Shown one piece after another: positions 6,471 through 13,110 of a stretch of 64,000 nt of DNA. This DNA comes from a virus. Numbering within the stretch: the first letter of the stretch is position 1; every line of letters starts with the position of its first letter. The position numbers and the translations under genes were made by a program. The notes beneath the pieces were generated by a model. The model was given only the letters and a program-made list of their open reading frames with translations. It did no database searches and was not told the DNA's origin. The stretch is taken from positions 1 through 64,000 of the IMG/VR virus record IMGVR_UViG_3300044637_000586; one strand, given 5' to 3'.

Positions 6471-6898
6471 AACACAGCGCAGTAATTACACCACAGGGGG
6501 CATTGCGAATCTACAATCGCCCCCTCTTCGAGGAAGAAGTCAGAGCCATGTCCCGTGAAAAGGACTTGGCTGTGACCATCGAAGTCAAGTTGAAGAAACG
6601 TGTACGCTCCGACGTGCAGAACGCATACTATTGGGGCGTAGTTGTAGCTATGATAGCAGAGAGACTGCGGGAGCTCGGACACGACGTTGACCGCGATCTG
6701 ACGCATGAATTTCTCAAAGGTAGATTCCTTTATTCTGAACTGGCTGATCCTAACACCGGAGAAGTCATGAGGATACCGCGCAAAACATCTGAACTGGCAA
6801 CGGAGGAGTTCATCGAGTACCTGGAGCATATAAAGCAGTTTGCAGCTGAGACGCTGGACATTTACATTCCGGATCCTAATGAGCAACTTGAAATATAG
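6467..6898 (+). CDS. NinB-like recombination protein (143 aa)
   Basis: The block KKRVRSDVQNAYYWGVVVAM, with later LTHEFLKGRF and an EFIEYLEHIKQFAAETLDI stretch ending IPDP, matches the lambda NinB (Orf) family. NinB-family proteins bind single-stranded DNA and can replace RecFOR functions in recombination. The length (about 145 residues) is normal for the family. I chose the ATG at 6467 because it forms an ATGA overlap with the upstream stop and has GGAG 8 nt before it; an ATG at 6455 is possible. It fits a phage recombination module with the nuclease upstream and the NinG-like gene downstream. Confidence 0.85.
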   Translation: MKHSAVITPQGALRIYNRPLFEEEVRAMSREKDLAVTIEVKLKKRVRSDVQNAYYWGVVVAMIAERLRELGHDVDRDLTHEFLKGRFLYSELADPNTGEVMRIPRKTSELATEEFIEYLEHIKQFAAETLDIYIPDPNEQLEI

Positions 6899-6903
6899 TA
6901 AGC

Positions 6904-6934
6904 TTGCAATAAACCAGCACACAAGCTATATTTG
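6904..6934 (+). promoter_or_regulatory. Promoter with near-zero leader
   Basis: TTG at 6904-6906, a 20-nt spacer and TATATTTG at 6927-6934, with the start codon at 6940 only 5 nt past the box. A full consensus Bacteroidota promoter in an otherwise gene-dense region, dedicated to the PP-loop enzyme and the genes after it. Confidence 0.7.
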
Positions 6935-6939
6935 CGGGT

Positions 6940-7818
6940 ATGAAGAAAGTAATATGTTGGTGGAGCGGAGGCATAACGTCTGCGGTAGCTTGCAAGATAG
7001 CAATAGATATGTTCGGACTGGACAGCTGTGATATCGTTATGATTGATACCAAGAACGAGCATCCGGATACGTATAGGTTCAAGGACGACTGCTCCAGATG
7101 GTACGGCAAGGAAATAGAAACCATCACGGAAGTTGGTGGCAAGTACGAGAGTATTCAGGACGTGTGGATGCATTTCAAGTCCCTGAACGTAGCGAGCGGG
7201 GCTATATGCTCAACCATGCTCAAGCGCAGGGTGAGGGAGAGGTATCAGAAGACAATCGAGTACGATCATCAGGTGTTCGGGTTTGAATTTGACAAGAAAG
7301 AGTTCAACAGAGCAAACTCTCTCAAGATGAATCATCCCAAGGCCAAGGCTATTTACCCCCTGCTCATGTTTGGTTACGACAAGGATCATTGCATGAAGGC
7401 GGTTCAAGAGGCGGGTATAGAGATACCGGTCATGTACAAGATGGGATTCAGAAACAATAACTGCTTCGGAACTGGCTGCGTACAGGGTGGCATTGGGTAT
7501 TGGCAGAAGATGAAGCGGGACTTTCCCGACAAGTTTGATGCAATGGCCGAGATGGAATGGAAGCTAACTGAGATGAAAGGAGAGCCCGTGACCATGCTCA
7601 AGGATCAAGGCAAGGGCGCCAAGTCATCAGGCAACGTGCTTGTATTCCTCAAGAAACATCCAAACTACCCACATCTAAAATGTCTTGATGACATTGAAGG
7701 CAAGGAGGTGGAGCCGCTGTTTGAATGTAACGGATTCTGCGGAACCAACGACCTAAACGAGAGGCCAAATACAGAACAAGAAATTAATTACGGACTATTT
7801 TCAAACGAAAACTTATGA
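6940..7818 (+). CDS. PAPS-reductase-like PP-loop enzyme (292 aa)
   Basis: The N-terminus KKVICWWSGGITSAVACKI contains the PP-loop SGGxxS that binds ATP in the adenine-nucleotide alpha-hydrolase superfamily; NEHPDTYRFKDD and AICSTMLKRR follow as expected for PAPS-reductase-type members. The C-terminal half is Cys-rich: NNCFGTGCVQGG around residue 175 and FECNGFCGTNDLNERP near 265. These could bind a metal or Fe-S cluster or carry sulphur. Phage members of this family are common but rarely tested. They are usually annotated as PAPS reductase and may instead serve thiolation or other DNA/RNA modification. No other sulphur-modification genes (dnd-like) are nearby. Open frames in other phases at 7000-7600 are shadows. 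Confidence 0.8.
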   Translation: MKKVICWWSGGITSAVACKIAIDMFGLDSCDIVMIDTKNEHPDTYRFKDDCSRWYGKEIETITEVGGKYESIQDVWMHFKSLNVASGAICSTMLKRRVRERYQKTIEYDHQVFGFEFDKKEFNRANSLKMNHPKAKAIYPLLMFGYDKDHCMKAVQEAGIEIPVMYKMGFRNNNCFGTGCVQGGIGYWQKMKRDFPDKFDAMAEMEWKLTEMKGEPVTMLKDQGKGAKSSGNVLVFLKKHPNYPHLKCLDDIEGKEVEPLFECNGFCGTNDLNERPNTEQEINYGLFSNENL

Positions 7819-8009
7819 CAATAAAAAAACAAACAGCAGTAGAGTGGTTAGTAGAAAAATACGAACTGGTTGGTATGCTTACACCGCCTATGATTGAACG
7901 AGCCAAAGCAATGGAGAAGGAGCAGACGATGGAATTTGCCCTGAGGTTCCTGATGCAGGACAGACCAGTTGTATCGTTTTACAACGAAACATACGGAGGT
8001 GACAAATGA
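7815..8009 (+). CDS. Small helical phage protein (64 aa)
   Basis: ATGA overlap with the preceding stop. The sequence TIKKQTAVEWLVEKYEL and IERAKAMEKEQTMEFALRF resembles a small helical protein found next to DNA-metabolism genes in many Bacteroidota phages and prophages (T-A-V-E-W-L, then A-K-x-M-E-K-E-Q). Function not known. Confidence 0.75.
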   Translation: MTIKKQTAVEWLVEKYELVGMLTPPMIERAKAMEKEQTMEFALRFLMQDRPVVSFYNETYGGDK

Positions 8010-8101
8010 TAGCAGCAATAATAGTATCGATCCCTTTGTGGATTATCGCACTCGCGTTGCGAGACCTGTTTAACCAAATAAAAAAAATGAGCAATGAGTA
8101 A
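8006..8101 (+). CDS. 31-residue single-span membrane peptide
   Basis: A short ORF starts in an ATGA overlap with the previous gene and ends 8 nt inside the next. It encodes one hydrophobic helix (MIAAIIVSIPLWIIALALR) with a short basic tail (DLFNQIKKMSNE). The coupling on both sides and the strong membrane profile support a real gene. Small phage peptides like this can alter the host membrane or exclude other phages, but that is unproven here. Confidence 0.5.
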   Translation: MIAAIIVSIPLWIIALALRDLFNQIKKMSNE

Positions 8102-8306
8102 GCAATTAAAAATAATTACAGGCTTGATCCTGTCAGCGGTGTTCGCCTATTTGGTGGCCGCATTTATTCTCGCAGAACTTGATTTCAGGCTGTGGTCTGT
8201 CGATGGCCGTGCTGGGTTATTCTTAGCTTGGATCACGTTTGCCATCTTCACGATGATTTACATTTTTTTTAACGATGAAATGGATAGACATGAAAGCAAT
8301 ACTTGA
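8094..8306 (+). CDS. Small membrane protein, two spans (70 aa)
   Basis: Two hydrophobic helices are clear: IITGLILSAVFAYLVAAFIL and LFLAWITFAIFTMIYIFF, separated by a short polar loop, with an acidic C-terminus. It overlaps both neighbours by a few nt, so all four small genes here are probably translated together. Holin-like topology is possible, but the lysis genes lie elsewhere, so I leave function open. Confidence 0.65.
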   Translation: MSKQLKIITGLILSAVFAYLVAAFILAELDFRLWSVDGRAGLFLAWITFAIFTMIYIFFNDEMDRHESNT

Positions 8307-8505
8307 GTTCAATCTTCCGGATGATCAGGACACATTCGACCTGCACGTCACCGCCTACGACATGAGGCGTTCACTTATAGAAATTAAGGACTACCTCAGA
8401 GCCAAAGCGAAATACGAAACAGAGGAAGAGATTAGGTGGGAAGCATACAACGAGGTGTACGAACATTTTTTTGAAATACTAAACGATAACAACATCAAAC
8501 TATGA
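8290..8505 (+). CDS. Conserved small phage protein, MKAILEF family (71 aa)
   Basis: The segment MKAILEFNLPDDQDTFDLHV, followed by MRRSLIEIKDYLRAKAKYE, matches a small protein found across many siphoviruses and Bacteroidota phages (K-A-I-L-E-F-x-L-P, then a helix ending L-R-x-x-x-K-Y). Its function has not been established. The frame continues upstream to an ATG at 8275, but the family starts at the MKAILEF methionine, so 8290 is used. Confidence 0.75.
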   Translation: MKAILEFNLPDDQDTFDLHVTAYDMRRSLIEIKDYLRAKAKYETEEEIRWEAYNEVYEHFFEILNDNNIKL

Positions 8506-8777
8506 TTAAAATTTCAGACAAGCCATCCAAGAAGGTGGAACATTTTACGGGAACGATAACAATGGCGTTTCCAGGCATCGAAAACAAGATTTGGAACTTC
8601 ACGGTCTTGCGTACCACGAACGGATCAACTACCTTTGCTGTACAGGCAGACCATGAGCAGTTCAACCAACACTTTGACGAACCAGGAGAGACAGACTACT
8701 TCAAGGCGATGCTTGAAGAGACCGTCAAGGCGAACCTGGCTAAAGAACAGGCAGAGTGGAAGCCTACCGATAAATAA
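8502..8777 (+). CDS. Unknown small protein (91 aa)
   Basis: ATGA overlap with the previous gene. The N-terminal two thirds look beta-rich (HFTGTITMAFPGIENKIWNF, TVLRTTNGSTTFAVQAD) and the end is an acidic helix. It sits between the MKAILEF protein and the NinG-like protein and is presumably part of the same transcript. No family recognised. Confidence 0.7.
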   Translation: MIKISDKPSKKVEHFTGTITMAFPGIENKIWNFTVLRTTNGSTTFAVQADHEQFNQHFDEPGETDYFKAMLEETVKANLAKEQAEWKPTDK

Positions 8778-8785
8778 CACAGCCC

Positions 8786-9325
8786 ATGAAGGAGAGGAGT
8801 AAGAAGTGCCGGATCTGTAAACAGGAGTTTATTCCCAAGTACAGCACCATGCAGGCAACGTGTGAGAACATCGAGTGCATGATCGCTTATTCCTCTAAGC
8901 AGAAGGACAAGAAGGTTAAACGTGAACTGAAGGAGGTCAAGGAGCGAAACAAGTCTGTGTCCCAATGGCGCAAGGAATTACAACAGGTGTTCAACCAATA
9001 CATCCGGCTAAGAGACCAAGGCAAGGGGTGCATATCCTGCGGCAAGCAGTTGCAGGGTAAGTATGATGCAGGCCATTTTTATTCCGTAGGATCCTACCCT
9101 AACCTACGCTTTCACGAGTCGAATGTTTTCGGACAGTGTGTGGGCTGCAACCAGCACAAACATGGCAACCTCCTTGAGTACGCCATAGGCATCGAGAGGC
9201 GCATCGGCAAGACTAAACTGGAGGAACTGAAGTCACTCCGGAACGACCGGCTAAGCCTGCCGCTTGACAAGATAAAGGAGTTGATATACTACTACAAGGA
9301 CAAAGTAAAGGAGATAAAAAAATGA
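8786..9325 (+). CDS. NinG/Rap-like recombination endonuclease (179 aa)
   Basis: The N-terminus has a zinc-knuckle-like Cys set (Cys8, Cys11, Cys26, Cys31). A charged helical linker follows, then the NinG core: GCISCGKQL (Cys82, Cys85), YDAGHFYSVG with His97, the RFHESNVFGQCVGCN block and HKHGN. This is the pattern of the lambda NinG/Rap family, an HNH-related nuclease that targets branched recombination intermediates. Length and motif order are normal. With the NinB-like gene 1.9 kb upstream, both halves of the lambda nin recombination pair are present. Confidence 0.85.
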   Translation: MKERSKKCRICKQEFIPKYSTMQATCENIECMIAYSSKQKDKKVKRELKEVKERNKSVSQWRKELQQVFNQYIRLRDQGKGCISCGKQLQGKYDAGHFYSVGSYPNLRFHESNVFGQCVGCNQHKHGNLLEYAIGIERRIGKTKLEELKSLRNDRLSLPLDKIKELIYYYKDKVKEIKK

Positions 9326-9372
9326 TTGAATCACCAACTTGGGAAGACCTAGGATACGCTAATTTTGAATGA
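9322..9372 (+). CDS. 16-codon minigene coupled on both sides
   Basis: ATGA overlaps link this tiny frame to the NinG-like stop before it and the membrane-protein start after it. It encodes MIESPTWEDLGYANFE. It may be a genuine micropeptide or only a translational relay that carries ribosomes from one gene to the next. Confidence is limited by the short length. Confidence 0.35.
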   Translation: MIESPTWEDLGYANFE

Positions 9373-9770
9373 TGGACAAGACTAAAAACATCTACACGCT
9401 AATCATCCTCGGCCTGTCCGTGGTAATCCTGTGCGGGATATTCTTCATGGTGTTCCACCTTGGAGGACTGGAGAAGAGTTCCGAGCACGACAGCATCGCC
9501 ATTGACCGGCTGCACGAGATCAATGAGAAGTACATCGAACAGATGGACTCAAACCTCATGGTTGTAACGCAGACCAAGGCAGCCCTTGACTCGTTCATGG
9601 TGCAAGACCAGCAGCAGTTCCTGCTTGAACAGGAGCGCATAGACAAGGCACAAAAAATTGTTTCACGAATACCAAAAATGTCCAATGACTCGCTTAAAAC
9701 ACTTTACGTTAACTCTTGGAACTATCTTCTTAACGAGTATCGTAGCGGGCGTTTACGCCCAGCCAACTAG
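9369..9770 (+). CDS. Membrane-anchored coiled-coil protein, possible inner-membrane spanin (133 aa)
   Basis: A short N-terminal basic segment precedes one strong transmembrane helix (LIILGLSVVILCGIFFMVFHL, residues about 11-31). The rest is a soluble helical region with heptad patterns (RLHEINEKYIEQMDSNL, EQERIDKAQKIVSRI) and a basic tail. The single N-terminal anchor, periplasmic coiled coil and out-of-frame overlap with the next gene are the layout of Rz-type i-spanins. It ends the rightward early unit, unlike classic lysis cassettes, and the endolysin lies 2.5 kb away on the other strand. Spanin is a reasoned guess. Confidence 0.55.
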   Translation: MMDKTKNIYTLIILGLSVVILCGIFFMVFHLGGLEKSSEHDSIAIDRLHEINEKYIEQMDSNLMVVTQTKAALDSFMVQDQQQFLLEQERIDKAQKIVSRIPKMSNDSLKTLYVNSWNYLLNEYRSGRLRPAN

Positions 9771-10098
9771 TCCGCAGCTGCCGCGTGAGGCACAGGAGGT
9801 AATATCCTCAGCGGCCGAGACCATCCGGCAGGACAAGGTCACGATCGAGGCCCGATCGGAACGCATCCGGCTGATGCGGGCACAAATCGAAGCGGCTCAA
9901 ATAGCCCTTGACCTAGCTATCAAGAACGGTGACCTGTGCGAAGAGGTGCGCCAGAACCAACTTGCAGAGATACGCTTCCTCAAGTCTTCATACAACGACA
10001 TGAAGTCGGAGATGAAGAAGGAGCGTAGAAGAAAGATATTTTGGAAATGTGCAACGATTGTCCTGGGTGGGACGTCGTTGTATCTGTTGTTGTTATAG
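9685..10098 (+). CDS. Secreted coiled-coil protein with C-terminal anchor, possible spanin partner (137 aa)
   Basis: Starts within the preceding gene in another frame (86-nt overlap). The ATG at 9685 gives a textbook signal peptide (basic start, hydrophobic core LTLGTIFLTSIVAGVYA, cleavage after VYA). Then comes a long coiled coil (about residues 35-115) and a C-terminal hydrophobic segment (ATIVLGGTSLYLLLL). No lipobox is present, so this is not a standard Rz1 lipoprotein. A protein tethered at its C-terminus could work with the upstream membrane protein to bridge or disrupt the envelope. The frame also extends to an ATG at 9658, which would lose the clean signal peptide. Confidence 0.6.
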   Translation: MTRLKHFTLTLGTIFLTSIVAGVYAQPTSPQLPREAQEVISSAAETIRQDKVTIEARSERIRLMRAQIEAAQIALDLAIKNGDLCEEVRQNQLAEIRFLKSSYNDMKSEMKKERRRKIFWKCATIVLGGTSLYLLLL

Positions 10099-10121
10099 TT
10101 GTTATTGTTTATTGTTAAAAG

Positions 10122-10154
10122 AAAAAGGGAGGCCAATCGTGACCTCCCTTTTTT
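10122..10154. terminator. Bidirectional intrinsic terminator
   Basis: The stem AAAAAGGGAGG (10122-10132) pairs with CCTCCCTTTTT (10143-10153) around a 10-nt loop. A-runs and T-runs flank both sides, so it works for both strands. It lies between the convergent spanin-like gene and the protease gene, ending both the rightward early and leftward late transcription. Confidence 0.9.
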
Positions 10155-10171
10155 GACTTATAAACTTTAAA

Positions 10172-12220
10172 CTATCGAACCACAAGCACGCTTGCTTCGT
10201 TGTTTGAAGGGTTGCTATCAGGCAATCCATTCACCTCAGTGATACGAACTCTCCAAGTATTTGGAAGTGTACCTTGAGTTGACGTAGGCCATACGGTTCC
10301 CATACCCACAGAACGTCCCGGCATGATGCGCTCTGGACGACTCCAGTTGCTTTGATACTGACCATCGAAACCGGACACTCCCTTGTAGGAGGTGATGACT
10401 GATGTCCCCTTGTTTGTAACGCGGTAAGATACACGAACTCGGTTAGCATCAAGCCACTCGTATCCTGTAATCTTAACTTCTATATCCAAGGTTTGATCCG
10501 GAGGAGTTGGGGTTGTTACCGTGATTGAAGTAAGGGCGATGTTATCGTTCTCATTTGACTCATTGATTGCGTTTGCAGGATCAATAGTCAGGATGAACTG
10601 AGACAGGCCGCTGAGGTTGTTTGGAACGGTGTAAGGGATCGTAGCTGTAACCGAAGTCTGACCCTTTGGAACGGTCACGGTTCCGGTGTAGAAGTTAAGG
10701 ATTGCTCCTGCTGGGTTCTTGAATGAAATTACTACAGGGGCAAGCAAGTCTGCCGTAATAGGCTTATCAATCATCACAGAGTAAGACACGTTAGCAATAG
10801 ATCCGGCCTCCGCAGTAGCAGGAGAACTGATCACACCATATACATTGACCAAGGTCGGCGTAGGCGGAGGAGGAGTAACGCCACCCGCAAGAGATACCGC
10901 CGTGTTAGCGTCGATAATACCAAAGCCAAGCTCGGCTGACTTGCCGTTGGCGTCGTAGGTATAACCACCAATCTTCCGACATGAGTTCTTGAGGATGTCA
11001 CGAACCTGCGCCTCTGTAAGCTCTGGGTTCTTTACAAGCACCATACCTGCAACAGCAGCCATAGCAGGGCATGAAGCAGACGTACCGCTAAACCCCTTGT
11101 ATGCCTCTGGGCCGTATCCAACAGCGCCTGTACGGTCTGTCGTGTACAACGAAGTACCCGGAGCGGCAGCAAACAGCTTAGGGCCGTAGTTGCTGAATCC
11201 TGCGCGGGTGTTGTTTTGCGTACTAGCGCCTACAGCCATTACCGACGGGTAAGACGCAGGGAGCTGAGTGAAGTCAGACTGGTATCCGTTTCCAGAGGAA
11301 GCAAAGAGTGGAATACCCTTTCCGTTACGGGCGGTGGTACGAGCGGCGGTCAAGGCGTTGGCGAACACTGGATACCCAGACCCCGTGCTGCCCCAAGACA
11401 TTGACATGGCCACGCAGTTGGGGTTCTCGATGGCCTTGTTGACAGCGCGTGTCAAAATTGTATCTGATGTTCTGAAACCACCACCTGACGTGCTACCGAA
11501 ACCGATGTGCAGGAATTGAACCTTTACAGCATTGTTTCCGATAGACTTACAGCCGATGTCGTTACCTGTGTTGGCCGCGATCACACCGGAGCAAGACGTT
11601 CCGTGGTTCTCAAAGTCAGACACTGGGTTCACATCTGCTGCATCTGTCACGCAGTTCCATGAAGATGGGCTGATAGAACCCTGCAAGTCCTCGTGGGTTG
11701 TCTCGCAGGCGATGTCTAGGACCGCTACCTCTTTAACTACACCGGCAGGGAGTTGCGCCCATGCCTCCTGGCACTTCATGTCGGGCAAATGCCAGTGGCC
11801 AGAGTAGGCCATCTCCGCGTGTTCGGCCATGGGTACGATGTAGTCCGGCTCCACGCTAACGAACAGGGCTGTAGACATGATGCTGCCGTAGAATGAATCG
11901 AAGCTAACGAAGTCCGGAACCTCAACAAAGAATGTCTTGGTTGACTCAAACGAGTCGTTTACCACAATCATGTTGGCCTCAAGGTACTTCTTACCCTCCG
12001 CATAGCTCTTAGCTATCACGATAGCAAGACCAGACTCAACATGGTCAAGGGACTCCTCAACGCTGTTGGACTGGGATACCTTGGCAGGATCCGGAGTTAC
12101 CGGCTGCTCGTCACGGAAGACGATGATGCTGAACGGCTCGAACACCTGCACCACGTTGGCCTTGGTTTTGTTTTTCTCAAAGGACGCCTTGTCCTTGAAC
12201 TTAACTGATTTTAAACTCAT
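10172..12220 (-). CDS. Subtilisin-like (S8) serine protease with CARDB-like C-terminus (682 aa)
   Basis: A full subtilase triad is visible: Asp169 in VAVLDIA, His206 in ENHGTSCSG, Ser381 in FSGTSASCPAMAA, plus the oxyanion Asn311 in ASSGNG. Residues 1-160 look like a prodomain, and 480-682 form two beta-sandwich repeats of CARDB type (ILTIDPANAINESNENDN and RVRITEVNGLPDSNPSNNE). The open frame begins at 12334, but MSLKSVKF at 12220 is the sensible start since earlier codons overlap the endolysin. It is the last gene of the late unit, next to endolysin and holin-like genes. It could mature virion proteins, degrade host surface proteins, or help lysis or release. No export signal is obvious. 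It is intact, with no missing catalytic residues. Confidence 0.9.
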   Translation of the reverse strand: MSLKSVKFKDKASFEKNKTKANVVQVFEPFSIIVFRDEQPVTPDPAKVSQSNSVEESLDHVESGLAIVIAKSYAEGKKYLEANMIVVNDSFESTKTFFVEVPDFVSFDSFYGSIMSTALFVSVEPDYIVPMAEHAEMAYSGHWHLPDMKCQEAWAQLPAGVVKEVAVLDIACETTHEDLQGSISPSSWNCVTDAADVNPVSDFENHGTSCSGVIAANTGNDIGCKSIGNNAVKVQFLHIGFGSTSGGGFRTSDTILTRAVNKAIENPNCVAMSMSWGSTGSGYPVFANALTAARTTARNGKGIPLFASSGNGYQSDFTQLPASYPSVMAVGASTQNNTRAGFSNYGPKLFAAAPGTSLYTTDRTGAVGYGPEAYKGFSGTSASCPAMAAVAGMVLVKNPELTEAQVRDILKNSCRKIGGYTYDANGKSAELGFGIIDANTAVSLAGGVTPPPPTPTLVNVYGVISSPATAEAGSIANVSYSVMIDKPITADLLAPVVISFKNPAGAILNFYTGTVTVPKGQTSVTATIPYTVPNNLSGLSQFILTIDPANAINESNENDNIALTSITVTTPTPPDQTLDIEVKITGYEWLDANRVRVSYRVTNKGTSVITSYKGVSGFDGQYQSNWSRPERIMPGRSVGMGTVWPTSTQGTLPNTWRVRITEVNGLPDSNPSNNEASVLVVR

Positions 12221-12233
12221 TGGTTTTATTGAT

Positions 12234-12821
12234 TTACGTTCTAAATTTAACTGACCTCTTCCACCTCGTGATGTGGGTGTTCTTGGACAGCGGGCGGATC
12301 TTGATGTAGACGCCATCCCGTGACCGTGAGTCACGCATCCCCTGTTCGTTGGTGTTGCCCTCTATCACTCGAATAGAATGCTCTCCTACGCGGTCTACGA
12401 TGCCGGTGTGTCCGATCCCTTTGTATCTTGACTTCTTGAAGTTTGAGTATGTGTATGTGGCAACAAGGACATCGCCATCACGAAAGCTCTGATAAAACCT
12501 GCCGTCAGTGTAGATAACATCTTTTCTATTGTATGCGCTAGGACTCCAGCCTGTTACTGTGTTCGCGATCCCGCACTCGTCGAGTATGGCGCGAACGAAG
12601 AATGAACACCAAGCATAGCCGGGCTTCCACCCAACAGCGGCCATCATCTTCTGGAGTTCTTTGTCCCCGAAGGCTTGGTTGTTACCTCCCTTCTCCCTTA
12701 CCCCTACAAAGGAAGCGGCAGTGGCGCGGACGCAGTAGCCGTCATTATCAGCCACAGAATAAACAGGAAGCACAAGAAGAGTCCAAAGTAAACACAGATG
12801 TATAAAACGATTCTTTGCCAT
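12234..12821 (-). CDS. CHAP/NlpC-type endolysin with signal peptide (195 aa)
   Basis: An N-terminal hydrophobic signal (FIHLCLLWTLLVLPVYSVA) is followed by a cysteine-peptidase fold of the CHAP/NlpC-P60 type. The nucleophile is Cys72 in the YAWCSFFVRA motif, His138 lies in GIGHTGIVDRV, and Asn156 in IEGNT completes the site. These enzymes cut peptide bonds or amide links of peptidoglycan. The signal suggests export by the host Sec system, so lysis timing would not rely only on holin pores. The gene overlaps the upstream holin-like gene by 118 nt in another frame, and the protease gene follows 13 nt after it. Confidence 0.85.
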   Translation of the reverse strand: MAKNRFIHLCLLWTLLVLPVYSVADNDGYCVRATAASFVGVREKGGNNQAFGDKELQKMMAAVGWKPGYAWCSFFVRAILDECGIANTVTGWSPSAYNRKDVIYTDGRFYQSFRDGDVLVATYTYSNFKKSRYKGIGHTGIVDRVGEHSIRVIEGNTNEQGMRDSRSRDGVYIKIRPLSKNTHITRWKRSVKFRT

Positions 12822-13096
12822 GCGCTTGATGAGTATTCTAGTTCCTTCTTGGCCTCCTTTGAGTAGAAGTAGTTCTGCAAACCTCTGAAGTTAAAGAACC
12901 CGCCAAGGAACACCACAAAGTTAGCAAAAACCATGATAAGTGCAGCAAGAATTACCTGCTGTATGTACTCGGTGGAGATGAGTCCGTCGCCGAAATACTC
13001 AGCGCTGTAGGATCCTGCAAGGAGGAATAGGAAGAATGCAAGGGGGATAGTCCATATCCCGTCGAAGAGTTGTAGTTTGCGTAGTATCTTTTTCAT
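12704..13096 (-). CDS. Membrane protein, holin candidate (130 aa)
   Basis: Three hydrophobic helices: WTIPLAFFLFLLAGSY, VILAALIMVFANFVVFLGGFF and VLYICVYFGLFLCFLFILWLI, with a basic start and a charged stretch between the last two (FYSKEAKKELEYSS). This class I holin-like topology and its position immediately before, and overlapping, the endolysin suggest it forms the lysis pore. A TAnnTTTG promoter box lies just upstream. The C-terminal end (PLPLPL) is encoded inside the endolysin signal peptide region. Confidence 0.65.
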   Translation of the reverse strand: MKKILRKLQLFDGIWTIPLAFFLFLLAGSYSAEYFGDGLISTEYIQQVILAALIMVFANFVVFLGGFFNFRGLQNYFYSKEAKKELEYSSSAWQRIVLYICVYFGLFLCFLFILWLIMTATASAPLPLPL

Positions 13097-13101
13097 GTTT
13101 G

Positions 13102-13109
13102 CAAATATA
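13102..13109 (-). promoter_or_regulatory. -7 box of a lysis-cassette promoter
   Basis: On the minus strand TATATTTG sits 5 nt before the ATG of the holin-like gene, between it and the tail-fibre gene end. I see no good TTG at the -33 distance, so the promoter may be weak or activator-dependent. It would allow separate timing of the lysis genes. Confidence 0.5.
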
Positions 13110-13110
13110 A

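Noticed and set aside
6428-6922. 164-aa reverse-strand ORF
   Set aside because: Lies fully opposite the NinB-like gene, with low-complexity shadow sequence and no promoter.
10105-10121. Repeated TTGTTATTG near 10.09-10.12 kb as an attachment site
   Set aside because: Short T/G-rich run at the gene end with no integrase in the window and no second copy.
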